Shown here: in pieces, positions 14,694-21,267 of the stretch
Position numbering within the stretch: the first letter of the stretch is position 1
How the letters are laid out: the number at the start of each line of letters is the position of its first letter
IMG/VR virus record: IMGVR_UViG_3300044911_002105
Span: 1 to 27,036 of that record
Source: a virus
DNA: 27,036 nucleotides
Direction: 5' to 3' (one strand)
The notes under the pieces: model-generated
The model's input: only the letters and a program-made list of their open reading frames with translations
What the model was told of the DNA's origin: nothing
Databases searched by the model: none
Program-made: the position numbers and the translations under genes

Positions 14694-15820
14694 CTTGTCT
14701 CGCTTCCTTCCGGTGGTCTGTACTTGATCCTGACCACTGGCTTCTTCACCCTGCGGTTTCTGGCATTGGATTCCTCCCTTGACCTTGCCTCAGCCCCACT
14801 CCTGCGCTCCATCTCCTTCATGGATCGGGCAGCAGCCTCGGGGGTGCTGAAGTCGAGTGGGACGAATGCGTTCTCCTTGAGGGTTCCGACCTTGTGACCC
14901 TTCTTCTTTGCCATGTCGAGCGTGATGTGGCTTGGCTCGAGGAACTCCTTGTTCACATTGAACTGGGCTGTCAGGCTCCTTGATGCTGGCTTGCCATCCT
15001 TTGCGCTCTTGTGGGTCTTGACCCTGTGACGCACGGAAAGGACATCCCCGTTCGTCGCTGCATGGTGGTCGATGTGGTCTCCGATGTACGGGATCCCCGT
15101 CTTCTTGGATACATGGGGATGCAGTGAGTATACGCCATGCCCAGCGATGTGGACCAAGTCGTTGTTGTTCATGGTCTTCCTGAGGATCCTGGCTGCATGG
15201 TGAGCGGAAACCTCAAGATGGACATGGAGTTCCTTCTTCTTTCCACGGACATGCTCGATGTGGCTTTCCTTTCCGCTTCCCTTGGGCTTCCCGAAGTGGC
15301 TGTGCGCGATCTCGTCCACCTTGAGTCCATGGAGAGTCTTGGCTATTGCCCTGCCAGCATTGACTTCCCTGACCTTGTCGGCATGAGCGTTGACCTTCTT
15401 GTTCCAAGACTTCCTCTGCTTGGGAGTCATTGAGTCCGGATGAACCTTCGGGACAGGACGCGGGGGAACTTCCTCTGCCCTGTAGTGCCATCCCTTCTTG
15501 GAATGGTATCGCAACCCGACCTGACCGAAGGCTGCTCCCTTCTCCTTCAGTTCCATGGAATAGGGCTTGCCTCCGATGTTGACCGATGCATCCGAACCTC
15601 TTCCCGACAGGCTGCTTCCCTTGCCTCCGACACCGGACTTCTTCAGCATGGCTATCTTCTTTGCTTCGCCGCTCTGCCCAAGGTTCCTAGCCTCCATGAT
15701 CTCAGCCATCTCGGAGACGAATGTCTCGTAGGTCTTGCCGCTCTTTGAGTCCCTCTGCGGTGTCTGCGGGAATATGCGGAGCGTGTCCTCTGGAACCCTC
15801 TTGGTCTTCTTCGGTTTCAT
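14690..15820 (-). CDS. Capsid-targeted protein with PD-(D/E)XK-like core, 376 aa
   Basis: The start at 15820 overlaps the upstream TGA and has AAGGGA upstream. The frame continues upstream to 16195 but only as antisense-like sequence over real genes. The targeting-like motif is internal: SGKTYETFVSEMAEIMEARN at residues 27-46, with IME/A at 41-44. Residues 77-105 read DASVNIGGKPYSMELKEKGA then AFGQVGLRY. Asp77, E90-L-K92 and Gln100 suit a PD-(D/E)XK nuclease core with its motif IV Gln. The middle (about 150-260) is His/Lys-rich with ELHVHLEVSAHHAARIL and VHIAGHGVYSLHPHV. The tail is basic. Nuclease activity against host DNA is an inference. Some defence systems are DNA-targeting enzymes, so other roles exist. 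Confidence 0.75.
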   Translation of the reverse strand: MKPKKTKRVPEDTLRIFPQTPQRDSKSGKTYETFVSEMAEIMEARNLGQSGEAKKIAMLKKSGVGGKGSSLSGRGSDASVNIGGKPYSMELKEKGAAFGQVGLRYHSKKGWHYRAEEVPPRPVPKVHPDSMTPKQRKSWNKKVNAHADKVREVNAGRAIAKTLHGLKVDEIAHSHFGKPKGSGKESHIEHVRGKKKELHVHLEVSAHHAARILRKTMNNNDLVHIAGHGVYSLHPHVSKKTGIPYIGDHIDHHAATNGDVLSVRHRVKTHKSAKDGKPASRSLTAQFNVNKEFLEPSHITLDMAKKKGHKVGTLKENAFVPLDFSTPEAAARSMKEMERRSGAEARSREESNARNRRVKKPVVRIKYRPPEGSETR

Positions 15821-16134
15821 TTCTTTCCCTTCTCCGTGTGCCAAGCCACATGCTGGTGGGCATGGTTGATCGCGTCGTTCATGGTCTTGTGGGTCTGATG
15901 GACTTCGGGAACCTCTATGGGAGTTCCGTTCGTAGCGGCAAATCTTCCAGCGACATAGCCCCATCCGCCCATGCGGTTCCATCCCTTGCGGACGAAGCCG
16001 TTGATTCCACGGTGGCTGTACCTCCATGTGTCGCCGTCGATCTTCTGGATGTACGCAGGATGTCCGCTCGGCTTGATCTTCACATATCTGCCGCTGCTGG
16101 AGCCTTCCGCGAGATAGTCCTTGAATGACATCAT
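15817..16134 (-). CDS. Small capsid-targeted protein, 105 aa
   Basis: MMSFKDYLAEGSSS is a targeting-like N-terminus with a YLAE/G site. Removing it would leave about 94 residues rich in Trp, Gly and His. Among these are GRYVKIKPSG, HPAYIQKIDGDTWRY and WNRMGGWGYVAGRF. This looks like a small strand-rich folded domain, followed by a helix (TMNDAINHAHQHVAWHTEK). Two adjacent ATGs are possible starts; the first overlaps the TGA of the upstream gene. No function recognised. Confidence 0.75.
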   Translation of the reverse strand: MMSFKDYLAEGSSSGRYVKIKPSGHPAYIQKIDGDTWRYSHRGINGFVRKGWNRMGGWGYVAGRFAATNGTPIEVPEVHQTHKTMNDAINHAHQHVAWHTEKGKK

Positions 16135-16865
16135 CGGGTTTTGTAGAGCCTTCCCGTCCTGCCTCCCCTGCTTGCCGCACGGGAGCGGATGCCAACCTCT
16201 CGGTAGTAGCGGGCGCGACCCTCGTCGCTCAGTGAGGCAATGCGCTTCCTTGTCTTGCCTCCGGTGGACTTGATCTCGCCCTTGGCATACATGTCGTATG
16301 GATCGACTCCCCTTGGCAACTTGGGCTTGGCTCGTCCCTCCGCTCCCCTGTTGGGGTCGCTCTCCTTGATGTATCGCTTTGCCCTATCCTCGCTGCTCTT
16401 CTTCCTGTGGGCTTCCTTGGCGGGATCGACTGCCTTGGGCTTCTTTACCTTCTTGCCGTCGATGTCGTATGTCCATCCGCTAGCCCGCTCACGCTTATCG
16501 ACATTTACCAACTTATCATGTTGACGACGCAAATTCATACGCATTGTGTCTAACCCACCCAACGCACGCGATGAGATCGAGGCGTATGGCTCGGGAGTCA
16601 AAGCATCCACATGGAGCATCAGATCCGCCTGTTTATCCACTATCTGCTTCCGTCTTGCGGGAGTCTGAGCCATCTCCTCAAGTGCGTTCTCTATGAGTTC
16701 CCTTGCTTCGTTGTAGGACATCCTGCGCGAACTCATGATGCGCTTGACGGTGGATGCTTCCTTCCGCGCTGCCTTGGTTCCCTTGGACATGTACTTCCGA
16801 AGCAAGGTCTTGAGCCTCTGCATCGGGAGTTTCTCAAGGGTCTCTATGTTGTGTGATTCGTTCAT
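16131..16865 (-). CDS. Basic internal-protein candidate with MAQTP/GWTY repeat module, 244 aa
   Basis: Start placed at 16865 (MNESHNIETLEKL), five bases after the upstream stop with AAGG upstream. An in-frame ATG at 16886 overlaps the upstream gene more deeply and is the alternative. Residues 50-140 form one copy of a module found twice in the next upstream gene product: ARELIENALEEMAQTPARRK, a variable middle, then ASGWTYDIDGKKVKK. Large DNA blocks are identical between the two genes. The remainder is Lys/Arg-rich and ends in GGRTGRLYKTR. YIKESDPNRG offers an IKE/S site. A packaged, processed DNA-associated protein is inferred. Confidence 0.75.
   Translation of the reverse strand: MNESHNIETLEKLPMQRLKTLLRKYMSKGTKAARKEASTVKRIMSSRRMSYNEARELIENALEEMAQTPARRKQIVDKQADLMLHVDALTPEPYASISSRALGGLDTMRMNLRRQHDKLVNVDKRERASGWTYDIDGKKVKKPKAVDPAKEAHRKKSSEDRAKRYIKESDPNRGAEGRAKPKLPRGVDPYDMYAKGEIKSTGGKTRKRIASLSDEGRARYYREVGIRSRAASRGGRTGRLYKTR
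16450..16497. repeat. 48-bp direct repeat (GWTYDIDGKK module), copy 1
   Basis: Identical over 48 bases to 17483-17530 in the neighbouring gene. A diverged third copy is near 18212-18243. It encodes RERASGWTYDIDGKK. Confidence 0.85.
16616..16685. repeat. About 70-bp direct repeat (EMAQTPARRKQIVDK module), copy 1
   Basis: Nearly identical to 17634-17703. The part encoding EMAQTPxRRKQI also recurs at 18367-18411. It encodes the helical half of the repeated module. Confidence 0.8.
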
Positions 16866-16869
16866 GACC

Positions 16870-18447
16870 TTACCAATCGGCATCATTCCCCCGATCCATC
16901 AGGATTCGCTTGCTCTTTGCGTCGATGACCTGTAGTCCAGCACCCGATGGGTTGAGGTGGACTTCCCTGTCGGTTCCGTGGATCACATGGACATCGCGAC
17001 CCATGATGCGCTTTCTGGACACACGGACCTTCTTCTCCACGGTTCCACCGCCATGCTTGCGTCCGTAGAGGTTGACGGGTGAGCCATGAGGCTTGCTCTG
17101 TATCGCGGAGATGATGTCGTGCGCTACCTTCTGATTGTGCTTGATCGCTTCCGCAGGAGTGTCGAAGTCAGGCTTCTTGACTGCCACGATGCCGCGCTTG
17201 TCCGTCTTGCGCTTCATCAGCCTCTTGGTCGGATCGATGTGGGCAGGGATGTTCTCCGTTGGAGTCACGACCATCTTGGCAAAGGTTCCCCGCGCCCTGC
17301 CTTCGCGCTTCTCCTTTTCCAGTCTCTGCATGGTTTCCTTCGCTGCCTTCCTGCGCTGGATCAGACCCGACCGTCTGGCTGAGTCACCCGCGAGGATTGC
17401 CTCAACTACCGACTGCACTACGGGATTCGCGGCTTCCTCGGTGATCTTCTTCACCTTCTTGACCTTCTTGCCAAGCCTCAACTTCTTGCCGTCGATGTCG
17501 TATGTCCATCCGCTAGCCCGCTCACGCTTACCAACCTTTCCCAACGCACTGTGTTTGAGAATTAGGGAGGTGAAGTCGGAAGTGAAGTTTGGATACGGCA
17601 CTGGAAGATCTAGGGGCATAGCATTCGCTTGGCGCATCAGATCCGCCCGTTTATCCACTATCTGCTTCCGTCTTGCGGGAGTCTGCGCCATCTCCCCGAG
17701 TGCCGACTCCTTCAGGTCTCCGTGGATGCCGTCGAACATCATCTTGACCGCATCGACGCTGTGGCGCGGATGATCCATGAGGTGCTTGACCTTGTGCTTG
17801 GCAAGGGTGCTGGCGATGCTCTTGCCGCTCTGCTTCTCAGCCGAGCCACGCGACTTGATCTCGGAGACCGCTCCCTTCGGGAGTTTCTCTATCCAGTCGT
17901 GCATCATGTCCTTGACGGCTCCTTCGTTGATCTTCTTAGCCTTCTTGCCAGCGGCACGGCGGATGTCTGATCCAGCGCCGAAGCGATGTAAATAAGCGTA
18001 TGCCTTGTAGTCGTCTGGTGTAAATCCCCTAGCATCTCCTCTGTTCAGTGCCGCAAGCCTGTCGATATGACCACGCACAACCTCTGGATCGGCTCCTCCT
18101 CGACGCAGTTCGGCAGCCCTGCGCTGAAGTTTCCTCTGTTGAGACTTCTCTTTGTCCTTGACGGCTCCTTCGTTGATCTTCTTAGCCTTCTTGCCAAGCC
18201 CCATACGCAACTTTTTGCCGTCGATGCCGTATGTCCATCCGCTGCGCTTTTCTCCCCACTCTGCCTTATCCAATTTATGGAGTTCGGGGTAAAGTTTCCG
18301 GAGAGCCTCAATGTCGGACGAATGCGTACTATACAGTTTATTGAGGAGTTCCTTCCGTTGACCATGTATCTGCTTCCGTCTTGAAGGAGTCTGAGCCATC
18401 TCCTCAAGTGCCTCTTCAATCAGTTCCCGTGCTTGCCTGTAGTTCAT
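16870..18447 (-). CDS. Repeat-built basic polyprotein-like internal protein, 525 aa
   Basis: Start at 18447, with AAGGAAAAG upstream and candidate promoter CCTAGATA at 18508-18515. Residues 10-96 and 247-340 are two copies of a module: EEMAQTPSRRKQI or GEMAQTPARRKQI, a variable helical middle, and SGWTY(G/D)IDGKKLR, ending in KKAKKINEGAVKD or KKVKKITEEAANP. The KKAKKINEGAVKD ending occurs twice (87-98 and 169-180). Each copy ends at a possible prohead-protease site (NEG/A, TEE/A). LRRGGADPEVVRGHI matches a segment in the 9178 gene product. VVQSVVEAILAGDSARRSG (344-362) faintly resembles prohead-core segments of T4-like phages. It reads as a polyprotein of basic packaged peptides, but processing is inferred. 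Confidence 0.75.
   Translation of the reverse strand: MNYRQARELIEEALEEMAQTPSRRKQIHGQRKELLNKLYSTHSSDIEALRKLYPELHKLDKAEWGEKRSGWTYGIDGKKLRMGLGKKAKKINEGAVKDKEKSQQRKLQRRAAELRRGGADPEVVRGHIDRLAALNRGDARGFTPDDYKAYAYLHRFGAGSDIRRAAGKKAKKINEGAVKDMMHDWIEKLPKGAVSEIKSRGSAEKQSGKSIASTLAKHKVKHLMDHPRHSVDAVKMMFDGIHGDLKESALGEMAQTPARRKQIVDKRADLMRQANAMPLDLPVPYPNFTSDFTSLILKHSALGKVGKRERASGWTYDIDGKKLRLGKKVKKVKKITEEAANPVVQSVVEAILAGDSARRSGLIQRRKAAKETMQRLEKEKREGRARGTFAKMVVTPTENIPAHIDPTKRLMKRKTDKRGIVAVKKPDFDTPAEAIKHNQKVAHDIISAIQSKPHGSPVNLYGRKHGGGTVEKKVRVSRKRIMGRDVHVIHGTDREVHLNPSGAGLQVIDAKSKRILMDRGNDADW
17483..17530. repeat. 48-bp direct repeat (GWTYDIDGKK module), copy 2
   Basis: Identical to 16450-16497; encodes RERASGWTYDIDGKK in the 18447 gene. 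Confidence 0.85.
17634..17703. repeat. About 70-bp direct repeat (EMAQTPARRKQIVDK module), copy 2
   Basis: Nearly identical to 16616-16685, with only a few differences seen by eye. It begins the second module of the 18447 gene product. Confidence 0.8.
17908..17950. repeat. 43-bp direct repeat (KKAKKINEGAVKD), copy 1
   Basis: Identical over 43 bases to 18154-18196 in the same gene and frame. It encodes the basic module ending with the possible cleavage site NEG/A. Confidence 0.85.
18154..18196. repeat. 43-bp direct repeat (KKAKKINEGAVKD), copy 2
   Basis: Second identical copy of the repeat at 17908-17950. Confidence 0.85.
18367..18411. repeat. Partial third copy of the EMAQTP module repeat
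   Basis: About 45 bases encoding LEEMAQTPSRRKQI at the start of the 18447 gene. They match 16641-16685 with a few changes. The downstream part of the module has diverged. Confidence 0.75.
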
Positions 18448-18507
18448 TTGGTTCTTTTCCTTTTGTGTAGACGGAGCATCCCCGTGATTGTGGGAAATGC
18501 ATACGAG

Positions 18508-18515
18508 TATCTAGG
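18508..18515 (-). promoter_or_regulatory. Candidate late promoter (CCTAGATA) before the 18447 gene
   Basis: CCTAGATA on the minus strand ends 60 bases before the start at 18447, in the 80-base gap after the stop at 18528. The same octamer precedes the 19316 gene. Confidence 0.4.
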
Positions 18516-18527
18516 TTTTAGGGACGA

Positions 18528-18815
18528 TCAGCCATTGCCCCAGACCGTGCCACGGCGGGAGGCTGATCTCTCAAGGTTCTCACGGAACCGCTTGGGGACT
18601 CCCCGCGAGACCTTCTGCATGACTTCCTTGAAGTCCTTGCCAGGGGTCAGGTTCATGTCCACCGCAGCAGCGGGTGCGGATGTCCAGTCCCTCCGCACCT
18701 CTCTCTTGGAGCAGGAAGGGCATGGCTCCGAGCAGGGGGTGTCCCTATCGGAGATCGACTTCAACTGGTCGAACGCATGGTCGCACGAAGAGCATCGGTA
18801 TTCATAAACGGGCAT
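18528..18815 (-). CDS. FmdB-type zinc-ribbon protein, 95 aa
   Basis: Starts MPVYEYRCSSCDHAFDQLKS. Four cysteines form two CxxC knuckles (Cys8/Cys11 and Cys32/Cys35), as in the FmdB/CxxC_CxxC_SSSS small zinc-ribbon family. The family usually has the same MP.YEY.C..C opening. The Ala/Pro linker and helical C-terminus (residues 55-95, VMQKVSRGVPKRFRENLERS) are variable in the family. The start at 18815 is set by AAAGGAGGT upstream and by the family N-terminus; a longer frame to 18842 is rejected. Candidate promoter GATAGATA lies at 18844-18851. Such proteins are common in T4-like marine phages; regulatory or nucleic-acid binding is assumed, not shown. Confidence 0.87.
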   Translation of the reverse strand: MPVYEYRCSSCDHAFDQLKSISDRDTPCSEPCPSCSKREVRRDWTSAPAAAVDMNLTPGKDFKEVMQKVSRGVPKRFRENLERSASRRGTVWGNG

Positions 18816-18843
18816 GGTGTAAGACCTCCTTTGGTCGCACACC

Positions 18844-18851
18844 TATCTATC
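18844..18851 (-). promoter_or_regulatory. Candidate late promoter (GATAGATA) before the zinc-ribbon gene
   Basis: GATAGATA on the minus strand ends 28 bases before the ATG at 18815, followed by AAAGGAGGT. It lies in the short gap before the stop at 18855. Confidence 0.55.
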
Positions 18852-18854
18852 CCG

Positions 18855-19316
18855 TCACTCCCATGCCGAATCGTTGAGCCTCAGCCATGCGATGTAGGCA
18901 TTGGATCGCTTCCTGATGGCACGGTGGTTCGCAGGGATCCTCCACTCGCGCAGGATCGACCTCGCGTCCCTCTCCGTCCTCTTCTCAAGGGAGAAGTAGG
19001 AATCTCCCGAGATGTGGTCGCCCTCTCCCCCGAGCCACTCCTTGTCGCCCGACCTCCATTGGAGGAAATGGACATACTCATGGACTAGGTTCATCAGGAT
19101 GTTGATGGGCTTCCTGTTCCCCGTGCCGATGCGGATGATGCCCCACTTCTTCGCGGTGGGTTCCTGGAAGTATGCTGCCGTGAGGTTGGAGCCGTCGAAG
19201 CGCACCATGCGGGTGCGGGAGAAGACGAGCCTGACCCTGCTCTCCTTGAGTTCCGAACGGATGTGCGAAAGCAGCGACTTCGCTTCGGGGCTGTGGCGGG
19301 ACAATGTCCGTATCAT
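18855..19316 (-). CDS. Zincin metallopeptidase-like protein (HEYVH), 153 aa
   Basis: Residues 76-87 are MNLVHEYVHFLQ, a zinc-binding HExxH helix (His79, Glu80, His83). A Glu in SLEKRTERDARSIL (Glu111 or Glu116) suits the third ligand. The upstream strands (VRLVFSR, LTAAYFQ, WGIIRIG) fit a minimal gluzincin fold. No targeting signal or secretion signal is visible, unlike the other HELVH protein at 14325-14693. The start is ATG 19316 with GGAGG eight bases upstream; an in-frame GTG at 19325 would overlap that ribosome site. Candidate promoter CCTAGATA is at 19338-19345. Substrate unknown. Confidence 0.8.
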   Translation of the reverse strand: MIRTLSRHSPEAKSLLSHIRSELKESRVRLVFSRTRMVRFDGSNLTAAYFQEPTAKKWGIIRIGTGNRKPINILMNLVHEYVHFLQWRSGDKEWLGGEGDHISGDSYFSLEKRTERDARSILREWRIPANHRAIRKRSNAYIAWLRLNDSAWE

Positions 19317-19337
19317 CAGTCGCACCTCCGTTCGATC

Positions 19338-19345
19338 TATCTAGG
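19338..19345 (-). promoter_or_regulatory. Candidate late promoter (CCTAGATA) before the 19316 gene
   Basis: CCTAGATA on the minus strand ends 21 bases before the ATG at 19316, with GGAGG between. It is identical to the octamer before the 18447 gene. Confidence 0.5.
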
Positions 19346-19348
19346 GCT

Positions 19349-19627
19349 TTAGCGGATCTTTTTCAGCACAATGCCAAGACCCATGAGGGAAAGCAAGAAC
19401 AGGACGGCAGACAGAGCCACAATGTGCGGGTAGAGCGGAATGAGGATTGCCCACCATGACCATTGCAGACCCCCGAACAACTTCATGCTGAGGAGGACAG
19501 ACCCTCCGAACAGGAGCATGTATCCGTTCATCCCTGCAAGGAAGAAGGACATGAACTTTCCGAACTTCGTGAAGAACCTCACGAATGGGTGATTGTCGTA
19601 TTCCTGATCGGTCATTTGTTTCATCAT
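19349..19627 (-). CDS. Small membrane protein with two predicted transmembrane helices, 92 aa
   Basis: MMKQMTDQEYDNHPFVRFFTKF is a charged N-terminus. Two hydrophobic segments follow at roughly residues 28-48 (FFLAGMNGYMLLFGGSVLLS) and 60-87 (AILIPLYPHIVALSAVLFLL and SLMGLGIV), ending in KKIR. A short Trp-rich loop (GGLQWSWW) joins them. The start at 19627 overlaps the upstream TGA, with AGGA upstream. Size and topology would suit a holin or another small inner-membrane protein. No lysis genes are adjacent, so no function is assigned. Confidence 0.75.
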   Translation of the reverse strand: MMKQMTDQEYDNHPFVRFFTKFGKFMSFFLAGMNGYMLLFGGSVLLSMKLFGGLQWSWWAILIPLYPHIVALSAVLFLLSLMGLGIVLKKIR

Positions 19628-19953
19628 CTGTCCTGATCGTAACCCATCTTCCTCAGTTCGTTCCAGATCTCTCTTGCCTTTTTCACGCTCACGGTCATCA
19701 CGGCACGGTCGGAGTCGAGTCCAGCAAACCCATGGCTGTTCAGGCTGATATATGTCCATGCCTCTACGGACGGATCCACCCCGTAGGACCAGATGTTCAC
19801 GCGCTCGTAGTCTCCGGACTCATAATCTACCGGAGTGAAGCGAATCTTGCGAGATTGTGAAGTATGCCTTGTCTTCATCTTCTTGATGAAGAGGTACTCG
19901 GGGTTGTGGAGTACCCATTCGTTGTTGTCCATCGGTTTGTCCATCGGTTCCAT
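19624..19953 (-). CDS. ARxxW-family small protein, 109 aa (array member 1)
   Basis: C-terminus VSVKKAREIWNELRKMGYDQ gives the clearest form of the array motif: A-R-x-x-W-x-x-L-x-x-x-G-Y. Ahead of it lies a strand-rich body (KIRFTPVDYESGDYERVNIW, WTYISLNSHG). The N-terminus is longer than in other members (NNEWVLHNPEYLFIKKMK). Start at 19953 is supported by GAGG four bases upstream. It is the last gene of the array, overlapping the membrane-protein gene by ATGA. No known domain recognised. Confidence 0.78.
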   Translation of the reverse strand: MEPMDKPMDNNEWVLHNPEYLFIKKMKTRHTSQSRKIRFTPVDYESGDYERVNIWSYGVDPSVEAWTYISLNSHGFAGLDSDRAVMTVSVKKAREIWNELRKMGYDQDR

Positions 19954-19964
19954 CTTACCTCAAT

Positions 19965-20327
19965 TCAGTATTCAGTCCAGGATGCCATCCCAAGCCGCAC
20001 AAGTTCATCGTTGGACAAACCATCCATGCACTTCCAGCCTGGAACGCACTTCTTGGTTGAACCTGTCAGGTATCTCCACAGATGCCTGGCATCCTCCTTG
20101 TCCATGTTGATCCCTGCCGGAGGAATGTCTAAGAAACAGGTCTCCGAATGCACCACCCTGTAGGGAACCGTACCCCATTCCTCGGGGAGGTCCAAGACCT
20201 TCCTGAAGACCTTGACAACGACATCGGTGGGAATCCCATGCGTGTCATCGACCACGGTGAAAACCATCACCACGGTGTTCGTCGGGTCATGGATCTTGTG
20301 ATGACTGACAAGCCCTTCGTACTTCAT
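19965..20327 (-). CDS. ARxxW-family small protein, 120 aa (array member 2)
   Basis: Starts MKYEGLVSHHKIHD at the ATGA overlap (20324-20327); a longer frame to 20363 would run into the upstream gene. The body is strand-rich (TVVMVFTVVDDT, DVVVKVFRKVLDL). The family motif NMDKEDARHLWRYLTGS lies near residues 83-100. It is followed by an unusual 30-residue extension (CVPGWKCMDGLSNDELVRLG) that ends SWTEY. This is one of the few members with added sequence after the motif. Function unknown. Confidence 0.76.
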   Translation of the reverse strand: MKYEGLVSHHKIHDPTNTVVMVFTVVDDTHGIPTDVVVKVFRKVLDLPEEWGTVPYRVVHSETCFLDIPPAGINMDKEDARHLWRYLTGSTKKCVPGWKCMDGLSNDELVRLGMASWTEY

Positions 20328-20554
20328 CCCTTCACCCACCCATGGGATGTGATGTCCCTCCACAAGGCACGGGCTTCCTCCTTGGTGAAGCGTCTATCTG
20401 TAGTGATCATCGCGGTGCGGGAATCCCATCGCCATATGGTCTGTTCCTTGCCATTCCAGAAATAGCGGATGCTCATGGAGTCCTCGCCCTCGACCGTGAA
20501 CCGAATGATCATGTTGGGAAGAGTGTTGTGCGCGATCAGATCGTATGTGGTCAT
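20324..20554 (-). CDS. ARxxW-family small protein, 76 aa (array member 3)
   Basis: MTTYDLIAHN at the ATGA overlap (20551-20554). Typical short member: strands MIIRFTVEGEDSMSIRYFW and TIWRWDSRTAMITTD, then the motif FTKEEARALWRDITSHGWVK at the C-terminus. It aligns by eye along its whole length with the members at 20751-21023 and 21264-21494. Confidence 0.78.
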   Translation of the reverse strand: MTTYDLIAHNTLPNMIIRFTVEGEDSMSIRYFWNGKEQTIWRWDSRTAMITTDRRFTKEEARALWRDITSHGWVKG

Positions 20555-20787
20555 GACATCCATCCAATCGACACCAGATACTTCCACATCTGCCGCGCCT
20601 CATCCTTGCTCAACTCCGTGGTCGGGGTCATCTTCCTACAATCAAGGATCCAATGCTCCATCCGTTGGTTGCCGTACATGAACTCAAGCGTCACCATTCC
20701 TGCGTCATGAACATGGAATTCCATGACGGCATCCATGGGGAACATTCTGGTCAACAGGTGGTCTGATCGCAACTTGTATATGGGCAT
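20551..20787 (-). CDS. ARxxW-family small protein, 78 aa (array member 4)
   Basis: MPIYKLRSDHLLTRM aligns with MKRYELRSEPDCRAM of the next member, so the start at 20787 is kept. This is despite a 37-base overlap with the upstream gene and a weak ribosome site. The body VMEFHVHDAGMVTLEFMYGN matches the family strand pattern (FFVHGDGSVTTEY in the neighbour). Ends LSKDEARQMWKYLVSIGWMS. Confidence 0.77.
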   Translation of the reverse strand: MPIYKLRSDHLLTRMFPMDAVMEFHVHDAGMVTLEFMYGNQRMEHWILDCRKMTPTTELSKDEARQMWKYLVSIGWMS

Positions 20788-21023
20788 GGCTTGTATCCGA
20801 TTGAACGCAAAAGGTTCCAGATCTTTCGGGCATCTTCCTTGTCGAACTTCGTGTCAGGACTTATGAAACGATTCCCGATGTCTAGTATACCGTAGTGATT
20901 AAAGTGCCATGTTTTCTGTTCCTTGCCACCAACCAAGTATTCCGTGGTCACTGATCCATCACCATGGACGAAGAACCGCATAGCGCGACAGTCGGGTTCG
21001 GATCTCAGTTCATACCGCTTCAT
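20751..21023 (-). CDS. ARxxW-family small protein, 90 aa (array member 5)
   Basis: MKRYELRSEPDCRAMRFFVH, GDGSVTTEYLVGGKEQKTWH, then the motif FDKEDARKIWNLLRSIGYK. A short Cys-containing extension (PCPYTSCDQTTC) follows. GGGAGG lies about nine bases upstream of the ATG. It overlaps the preceding gene by 14 bases. Confidence 0.78.
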   Translation of the reverse strand: MKRYELRSEPDCRAMRFFVHGDGSVTTEYLVGGKEQKTWHFNHYGILDIGNRFISPDTKFDKEDARKIWNLLRSIGYKPCPYTSCDQTTC

Positions 21024-21267
21024 ACTCTACAGCCTCCCTTGGGGGAACACGAACCCAACCTTGCTCCACAAGCGTCCACCAGAACTCACGCGCCCTCGCC
21101 TTGGTGAAGCCCTGTAGATCCCTGAAGACCTCTTCATCCACCGTCCAGTTCATCGCTGCCTTGCCATCGGGGTAGAAGAACCTGGCTGTCACGATGTCAC
21201 GGTCTCGGTAGGCAAGGAAGACGATGACATCCCCGTCCTTGTGAAGTTCGTATCTGTCGAAGATCAT
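21010..21267 (-). CDS. ARxxW-family small protein, 85 aa (array member 6)
   Basis: MIFDRYELHKDGDVIVFLAY, TARFFYPDGKAAMNW, then FTKARAREFWWTLVEQGWVR and a tail PPREAVEYEAV. The start at 21267 overlaps the upstream TGA and has AAGGAGGT seven bases upstream, which decides against the longer frame to 21309. Confidence 0.78.
   Translation of the reverse strand: MIFDRYELHKDGDVIVFLAYRDRDIVTARFFYPDGKAAMNWTVDEEVFRDLQGFTKARAREFWWTLVEQGWVRVPPREAVEYEAV

Noticed and set aside
15821-16195. N-terminal extension of the 15820 gene to 16195
   Set aside because: It would read through the small targeted gene in another frame. Start 15820 has a ribosome site and ATGA coupling.
16450-18411. Possible CRISPR-like direct repeats
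   Set aside because: Repeats are few, unequal in length and spacing, lie in frame inside coding sequence and encode a repeated protein module.
18528-18842. Longer zinc-ribbon frame starting at 18842
   Set aside because: The family start MPVYEYRC and a strong AAAGGAGGT site place the start at 18815.
19349-19627. Holin assignment for the small membrane protein
   Set aside because: Two transmembrane helices and size would allow it, but there is no endolysin or spanin nearby and no family match.
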